From Lachnospiraceae bacterium (GTDB taxonomy: Bacteria > Bacillota > Clostridia > Lachnospirales > Lachnospiraceae), in assembly GCA_900765975.1 (NCBI GenBank), contig CAAFTS010000076.1, positions 1 through 11,342 of the forward strand: a DNA stretch of 11,342 bases. The letters run 5' to 3'. Below, piece by piece: positions 6,303 to 11,342 of this stretch. The stretch's first letter is position 1. The number at the start of each line of letters is the position of its first letter. The notes beneath the pieces were generated by a model, which was not told the origin of the DNA, did no database searches, and worked only from the letters and a program-made list of their open reading frames with translations. The translations under genes were made by a program, and so were the position numbers.

Positions 6303-8501
6303 ATGAAACTGACAATCAATGATAACTGGAAATTTGTGAAACAGGCAGGAAATGCAGCGGAAGCTATGCAGGCAGAGGGGGAACGGATTTCACTCCCGCA
6401 TACATGGAATGCCGAAGATGGACAAGATGGTGGGAATGATTACTATCGCGGAACCTGTTGGTATATCAAGGAGCTTACTGAGGTAGAGAAGACAGAAGAG
6501 GAAGAAGTGTATCTGGAATTTCTTGGTGCTGCTATGATCAGTGATGTGTATTTGAACGGAGAAAAACTGTTTCATCACGAAGGCGGGTATTCTACATTTC
6601 GCGTCAATCTGACAGCGCATTTGACAGAGAAAAATGTACTTGCAGTTGCGGTGGATAATGGGGATAATATGATCTGCTATCCGCAGAAGGCAGACTTTAC
6701 TTTTTATGGAGGATTATATAGAAATGTCAATCTTCTTGTAGTGCCGAGAGAACATTTTGCGCTGGATTATTGCGGAACACCGGGTATCAAAGTGACGCCG
6801 GAAGTGGATCTGGAGACAAAAAAAGCAAACGTTACGGTAGAAGTATGGACTTCCGGGAATCCGAAAGAGGTAACGATTACCGCAGCGGAACAGACAAAGA
6901 ACGTTGAAGTGTCGGGAAATTACGCAAAGACGGTATTTGAGATTGAACAGGTACATCTTTGGGATGGATTAGAAGACCCTTATCTGTATTCGGCAGAGGC
7001 GGTTCTTGCAAGCGGTGACCGAGTGAGTACGAGGTTTGGATGCAGAACATTTGAAATGGACTCACAAAAAGGATTTCTTTTAAATGGCCGCAGTTATCCG
7101 CTAAGAGGAGTGAGTCGGCATCAGGATGTAAAAGGTGTTGGAAATGCTTTGTCATTGGAAGACCATCAGCGTGATATGGAGATTATCAAGGAACTGGGGG
7201 CAACGACCCTTCGTCTTGCTCATTATCAGCATGCGCAGGAATTTTATGATCTGTGTGATGAAAATGGTCTGGTTGTATGGGCAGAAATTCCGTATATTAC
7301 GATGCATATGAGCAGTGCGCGTGCCAATACGCTGTCTCAGATGGAGGAGCTGATCGTACAGAATTACAATCATCCAAGCATTTGCTGTTGGGAGCTGTCC
7401 AATGAAATTACGGCTGCAAGTGCAGTGGATGAGGATTTGCTGGAAAATCACAGACTGTTAAACGATCTTTGTCATCGGCTGGACGCTACCCGTCCTACGA
7501 CTATGGCAAATGTATTTATGCTGGAAATAGACAGTCCGATCTTGGAAATTCCGGATATTAATAGTTACAATCTGTATTTCGGATGGTATCTTGGAGATTT
7601 GGAACAGAATGAGGAATTTTTTGACGAATATCATGAGAAATATCCGGATCGTGTCATTGGCTTTTCTGAGTATGGGGCAGATGCTAACCCACAGTATCAG
7701 TCATCCAAACCGGAGAAGGGAGACTATACAGAAAGTTATCAGGCAGTGTACCATGAGCATATGCTGAAAATGATTGAGGAACGCCCTTGGCTGTGGGCGA
7801 CGCACGTATGGAATCTGTTTGATTTCGCCGCAGATGGAAGAGACGAAGGTGGAAAACATGGGGAGAATCAAAAGGGATTGGTTACCATTGACCGTCGTTT
7901 GAAAAAGGATGCGTTTTATTTATATAAGGCGGCTTGGAATCAGAAAGAACCCTTTGTGCATTTGTGTGGAAAACGGTATGCAGATCGTGCAGAAGAGATG
8001 ACAGAGGTAAAAGTATATTCCAATCAGCCGGAAGTGACGTTGTTTGTGGATGGAAATGAAGTAGAAACAAAGGCAGGAAAAACGATCTTTACTTTTTCGG
8101 TTGCGCTTCAGGGAGAGCATACGATAGAAGCAAGGAGTGGTGCAGTGTCTGATCAGATGCAGATTCGAAGGGTGGAAGAAGAAAACCCGACATATCGCAT
8201 GGTGCAGGCAAAGCCGGTTGCGAACTGGTTTGATGCAAGTACATATGATGAAACCTGTTATTCTGTATTTGATAAGTTGGGCGAGATTCGAGAGAATCCA
8301 AAGGCAGGAGCGGTTATCAATCAGTTGATGGAACAGGGCGCTCAGAGCCGGGGAGATGTGGCGGAAGCAGTCAAAGATAATCCGGCATTACAAAGAATGA
8401 TGGGCAGAATTACAGTAGAAAGTCTTCTGAAACAAGGGGGAGCGGATGCTGAAAGTATCAAGCAGGTAAACCGCATCCTGCAGGGAATCAAAAAGGAGTA
8501 G
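6303..8501 (+). CDS. GH2 family beta-galactosidase/beta-glucuronidase-type hydrolase
   Basis: A 732-residue cytoplasmic retaining glycosidase. An N-terminal sugar-binding jelly roll (1-150; SLPHTWNAEDG, YYRGTCWY, YLNGEKLFHHEGGYSTF) is followed by an Ig-like sandwich (about 160-250) and a TIM barrel (about 255-550). The catalytic acid/base is Glu368 in WELSNE and the nucleophile is Glu456 in GFSEYGAD. LRLAHYQH (303-310) and HVWNLFDFAADGRDEGG (501-517) are typical of GH2 beta-galactosidases. Asn522-Gln-Lys524 matches the NxK motif that binds the carboxylate in beta-glucuronidases, but Bacteroides-type GH2 beta-galactosidases share a similar ENDKG-like stretch, so it does not settle specificity. 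An Ig-like segment (about 565-625) precedes a helical tail (about 628-732; SVFDKLGEIRENP, NPALQRMMGRITVESLLK) not needed for GH2 catalysis. The ribosome site (AGGT around 6289) is weak and the gene begins 12 bases after the GH43-like stop, so translational coupling is likely. Family firm; sugar unresolved. Confidence 0.92.
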   Translation: MKLTINDNWKFVKQAGNAAEAMQAEGERISLPHTWNAEDGQDGGNDYYRGTCWYIKELTEVEKTEEEEVYLEFLGAAMISDVYLNGEKLFHHEGGYSTFRVNLTAHLTEKNVLAVAVDNGDNMICYPQKADFTFYGGLYRNVNLLVVPREHFALDYCGTPGIKVTPEVDLETKKANVTVEVWTSGNPKEVTITAAEQTKNVEVSGNYAKTVFEIEQVHLWDGLEDPYLYSAEAVLASGDRVSTRFGCRTFEMDSQKGFLLNGRSYPLRGVSRHQDVKGVGNALSLEDHQRDMEIIKELGATTLRLAHYQHAQEFYDLCDENGLVVWAEIPYITMHMSSARANTLSQMEELIVQNYNHPSICCWELSNEITAASAVDEDLLENHRLLNDLCHRLDATRPTTMANVFMLEIDSPILEIPDINSYNLYFGWYLGDLEQNEEFFDEYHEKYPDRVIGFSEYGADANPQYQSSKPEKGDYTESYQAVYHEHMLKMIEERPWLWATHVWNLFDFAADGRDEGGKHGENQKGLVTIDRRLKKDAFYLYKAAWNQKEPFVHLCGKRYADRAEEMTEVKVYSNQPEVTLFVDGNEVETKAGKTIFTFSVALQGEHTIEARSGAVSDQMQIRRVEEENPTYRMVQAKPVANWFDASTYDETCYSVFDKLGEIRENPKAGAVINQLMEQGAQSRGDVAEAVKDNPALQRMMGRITVESLLKQGGADAESIKQVNRILQGIKKE

Positions 8502-8513
8502 TGAAGGCGTAAG

Positions 8514-11225
8514 ATGAGTGAGAAAATAAAAGCATTGCAAAAAGGAGAGGGAGGAAATTATATTTTCCCGTTTTTCTGGCAGCATGGGGAAACGGAAGCG
8601 ATTCTCCGCGAATATATGAAAGCCATCCATAAGGCAAATATCGGAGCGGTCTGTGTAGAGAGCAGACCGCATCCGGATTTTTGCGGAGAACAGTGGTGGC
8701 ATGACATGGATATTATTTTGGAAGAGGCAAAACGATATGGAATGAAGGTCTGGATCCTGGATGACAGCCATTTTCCGACCGGGTATGCAAATGGGGCGAT
8801 GAAAGACCAGCCGTTGGAGCTGTACCGCCAGAGTATTACATGCAGACAATACCGGGGGCAGCAGGGAGAACAAATCGTGATTTCTGCTGAAGATATCAAG
8901 AATGCCCGTCCTTTTGAGCCGAATATGGTGGAGCAGATGATGACTCATAATTCTGCGGATGGCGCTACAAAGCAATTTGCTGATGACAGACTGCTTGGGA
9001 TTTATGCAATTCGCCAAGACGGAGAAAGCGGATTTCTCAAAAAAGAGTATCGGATGAATTTGGAGTCTGAGATTTCTGAAAATGGTCTGATATGGGGAGT
9101 TCCGGAAGGGGAATGGAAGATTTATGTACTGCAGCTTACCAGAAACAGAGGTCCCCATCGGGATTATATTAATATGATGGATCGGGAATCTTGCAAGGTG
9201 CAGATCCAGGCAGTGTATGAGCCTCATTGGGAACATTATCAAGCGGAATTTGGAAAAACAATCGCAGGATTCTTTTCCGATGAACCGGAACTTGGAAATG
9301 GACATTTGTATGATCATAATAATGGTCTGGGGTGTTCAGAGGAAATGGATTATCCTTGGAGCCGGGAACTGGAGATGGAATTGCGGGAAGAACTGGGGGA
9401 AGATTTTGCCGGACGACTGGCGCTGCTTTGGGAGCAGCAGGCAGACAAGGCAGAGACGGCAGCAGTGCGATATGCGTATATGGATCATGTGTCCAGGCTG
9501 GTGGAAAAAGATTTCTCATGGCCGATCGGTGAGTGGTGCAGAGCACATGGCGTGGAATATATCGGACATTTGATTGAGGATAATAACCATGCATCTAAGA
9601 CCGGGTCTTCTCTGGGACATTACTTCCGTGGTCTGGCCGGGCAGGATATGGCAGGAATCGATGATATTGGCGGACAGGTGATGCCCGGACAAGAGGACTT
9701 AGATCTTAATATGCCTCCATTCCACAGTAGAAACGGTTCTTTTTATCATTATGGATTAGGGAAATTAGGTTCCTCAGCAGCGGCGATTGAACCGCTGAAA
9801 AAAGGAAACTCCATGTGTGAAATCTTCGGAGCATACGGATGGGGCGAGGGAGTTCGACTGGAAAAATATTTATTAGATCATTTTATGGTACGTGGAATCA
9901 ATCATTTTGTGCCACACGCTTTTTCGGCAAAGGAATATCCGGATCCGGATTGTCCACCGCATTTTTATGCTCATGGAAATCATCCCCAGTACCGTCATTT
10001 TGGTGCTTTGATGGCATACGGCAATCGGGTGCTGGAACTGCTCAACGGAGGGGTGCATATTGCACCTGCAGCGGTATTGTATCATGGAGAAAGTGAATGG
10101 ATGGGGGAAGCAATGGCTTCTGATGTGGTAGGACATCAATTGTATGATCATCAAATTGATTATGATTATATTCCGCAGGATGTATTTTTGCCCGAAAATG
10201 CGTATAATATGGAAATCACATATGGTACAGAACGTGCGGAAGGAAGTTTCCGCGTGAATACACAAAACTATCGTGTGCTGATCGTGCCGAAGTTACAATT
10301 TATAACGCCTCATATGAAGGCGGCGTTGAAGCAACTACAGGCGGCACATTTTCCGGTGTATTTTGTGGATGGCTTGCCGGAAGGAGTAGAAGGAAAAATA
10401 GTTCCTCTTTCAGAGCTGGCAGAGATGTTGGAAAAATCGGGAATCAGTGAGATTTCTATTACGCCGGAAAATAACAGAATCCGGTATTATCATTATGAAC
10501 ATGCGGATGGAAGTGCAGTATATATGTTTGTCAATGAAGGAAATGGTGTTTATGAGGGAACTGTAGAGATGCCGGAGTCCAGAGCGTGTTATGTGTACGA
10601 TGCATGGGAAAATACCATTCAGGATGCAGAGGCGGTAAGGGACGAGACGGCTGGCATAACAAAGGTTTCTCTTGTATTAGAACCATTGAAGAGCTATTTA
10701 CTCGTATTTGAACCAAGAGAAACAGCAGAGGCTGTTTTGAAGGAGAAGACGACACCGATTTTCGGAGAAGGCGTAGAAATTCCGTTTATAAAGACGTGGC
10801 AGCGAAGCATTTGCAGAAGTATTGAGTATCCATACTTCAAAGCGAAAAAAGAAGTGACAATTCCAGACCGACTGCATGAAGAAGAACCGGAATTTTCCGG
10901 ATTTGTACGTTATGAAAATCGATTTAAGGGAGAGGCAGCAGCTACATATATTCTGGAAATCAGCGATGCATACGAAGGCGTAGAAGTATTCTTGAACGGA
11001 AAAAGTCTGGGGATTCAGATTGTTCCAAGCTATCGCTATGAATTGAACTCTTATGTAAAGGATGGCGAAAATGAAATTGCAATCGAAGTTGCAACTACGT
11101 TGGAACGAGAGACGGCAAAATATCCAAATCCATATGCAAAATATATAGGTCAGGAAGTGAAACCGTCCAGTTTCTCTGGGATTACAGGCGAGGTAAGACT
11201 TCTGAAACATGAAAACGAAATGTGA
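8514..11225 (+). CDS. Large GH106-like / unclassified glycoside hydrolase with GH2-type sugar-binding domain
   Basis: A 903-residue leaderless protein related by pattern to GH106-type (alpha-L-rhamnosidase-like) and other clan-A-like enzymes often annotated only as glycosyl hydrolase. The N-terminal barrel (about 15-470) carries FPFFWQHGE (18-26), ANIGAVCVESRPHPDF (41-56), WWHDMDIILEEAKRYGMKVW (61-80) and ILDDSHFPTGYA (81-92). FFSDEPE (253-259) gives acidic candidates Asp256, Glu257 and Glu259. CEIFGAYGWGEGVRL (435-449) gives Glu436, and RGINHFVPHAFS (460-471) lies at the next strand. A Rossmann-like segment follows (about 585-635; YRVLIVPKLQFITPHMKAAL), like the middle domain of GH42-type enzymes, then a beta-sandwich (about 655-735). 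The C-terminus (about 790-897) has a GH2-like jelly roll (YILEISDAYEGVEVFLNGKS). The catalytic pair is inferred from position and conservation style only. AAGG at 8504-8507 sits six bases before the ATG. It is the last gene of the operon. Its substrate is unknown; alpha-rhamnoside is one candidate. Confidence 0.85.
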   Translation: MSEKIKALQKGEGGNYIFPFFWQHGETEAILREYMKAIHKANIGAVCVESRPHPDFCGEQWWHDMDIILEEAKRYGMKVWILDDSHFPTGYANGAMKDQPLELYRQSITCRQYRGQQGEQIVISAEDIKNARPFEPNMVEQMMTHNSADGATKQFADDRLLGIYAIRQDGESGFLKKEYRMNLESEISENGLIWGVPEGEWKIYVLQLTRNRGPHRDYINMMDRESCKVQIQAVYEPHWEHYQAEFGKTIAGFFSDEPELGNGHLYDHNNGLGCSEEMDYPWSRELEMELREELGEDFAGRLALLWEQQADKAETAAVRYAYMDHVSRLVEKDFSWPIGEWCRAHGVEYIGHLIEDNNHASKTGSSLGHYFRGLAGQDMAGIDDIGGQVMPGQEDLDLNMPPFHSRNGSFYHYGLGKLGSSAAAIEPLKKGNSMCEIFGAYGWGEGVRLEKYLLDHFMVRGINHFVPHAFSAKEYPDPDCPPHFYAHGNHPQYRHFGALMAYGNRVLELLNGGVHIAPAAVLYHGESEWMGEAMASDVVGHQLYDHQIDYDYIPQDVFLPENAYNMEITYGTERAEGSFRVNTQNYRVLIVPKLQFITPHMKAALKQLQAAHFPVYFVDGLPEGVEGKIVPLSELAEMLEKSGISEISITPENNRIRYYHYEHADGSAVYMFVNEGNGVYEGTVEMPESRACYVYDAWENTIQDAEAVRDETAGITKVSLVLEPLKSYLLVFEPRETAEAVLKEKTTPIFGEGVEIPFIKTWQRSICRSIEYPYFKAKKEVTIPDRLHEEEPEFSGFVRYENRFKGEAAATYILEISDAYEGVEVFLNGKSLGIQIVPSYRYELNSYVKDGENEIAIEVATTLERETAKYPNPYAKYIGQEVKPSSFSGITGEVRLLKHENEM

Positions 11226-11238
11226 AAAAGGTGAAAAG

Positions 11239-11278
11239 GTTACCAACAAATTCACAGGAGTTATCAACAAAAAACACA
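11239..11278 (+). repeat. Tandem 21-base imperfect repeat with DnaA-box-like words
   Basis: GTTACCAACAAA begins at 11239 and GTTATCAACAAA at 11260, exactly 21 bases apart, matching at 11 of 12 positions and diverging afterwards. TTATCAACA (11261-11269) is one base from the DnaA box TTATCCACA; TTACCAACA (11240-11248) and AAATTCACA (11248-11256) are two bases away. The stretch lies between the last stop codon and the terminator, so it would be transcribed as the 3' leader of the hairpin. The repeat is seen directly. DnaA binding is speculative, because a full origin would need many more boxes and an AT-rich unwinding region. Confidence 0.5.
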
Positions 11279-11288
11279 TAGATTTTAC

Positions 11289-11333
11289 GGGAAGTGTATG
11301 CTAAGGTAGATATACACTTCCCATTATATTTTT
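11289..11333 (+). terminator. Rho-independent terminator of the operon
   Basis: GGGAAGTGTAT (11289-11299) pairs perfectly over 11 bases with ATACACTTCCC (11312-11322), enclosing a 12-base loop. The T-rich run TTATATTTTT (11324-11333) follows at once. It begins 63 bases after the last stop codon, which suggests that all seven genes form one transcript. The upstream flank on the opposite strand is only weakly T-rich, so use in both directions is doubtful. Confidence 0.9.
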
Positions 11334-11342
11334 AGGAAATAA

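Noticed and set aside
8388..9317. Long minus-strand open frame (309 codons) across the GH2/GH106-like junction
   Set aside because: It lies wholly opposite two well-supported genes, its translation is rich in Phe, His, Ile and Cys with no recognisable domain, and no ribosome site or operon context supports it. It is a shadow of codon bias.

Overview
This window looks like one complete polysaccharide/glycoside-utilisation operon from a low-to-mid GC Firmicute. It is most probably a gut Lachnospiraceae member. The grounds are the AT-leaning codon use (many AGA, GGA and ATA codons), AAGGAG-type ribosome binding sites, a GPH-type sugar symporter in place of SusC/SusD, and the style of the AraC regulator. 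The species call is inference, since no rRNA or marker gene is present.

Layout. Positions 1-158 are an AT-rich upstream region. It holds candidate promoters and a pair of direct repeats (63-74 and 83-96) with the geometry expected of an AraC-family operator. Seven genes follow on the + strand with gaps of only 3-19 bases: a GH1 beta-glycosidase (159-1445); a small protein that I read as a divergent HPr fold without the phospho-histidine (1460-1720); an AraC-family regulator (1740-2963); a GPH-family sugar:cation symporter (2967-4433); a GH43-like enzyme with F5/8-type C and FN3-like domains (TTG start, 4437-6290); a GH2 enzyme with a helical C-terminal tail (6303-8501); and a large GH106-like or unclassified glycoside hydrolase (8514-11225). 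The operon ends at a clear intrinsic terminator (11289-11333). Between the last stop codon and the terminator lies a 21-base tandem imperfect repeat carrying DnaA-box-like words. There is no gene-free stretch over 300 bases.

How the parts fit. None of the four enzymes has a visible signal peptide, so the model is cytoplasmic breakdown. The symporter would import a small, branched or multiply substituted glycoside, and GH1, GH2, GH43-like and GH106-like enzymes would remove different sugars from it. The regulator would sense the substrate or an intermediate and act at the repeats before the GH1 gene. The exact substrate cannot be read from the sequence. An uncharged or rhamnose-, arabinose- or uronate-decorated plant oligosaccharide or glycoside is plausible.

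The least familiar parts are the HPr-like protein that keeps the Ser46 region but has no His15, the 903-residue hydrolase whose specificity and catalytic residues are unassigned, and the operator geometry. No transposon, CRISPR array, tRNA or rRNA was seen.
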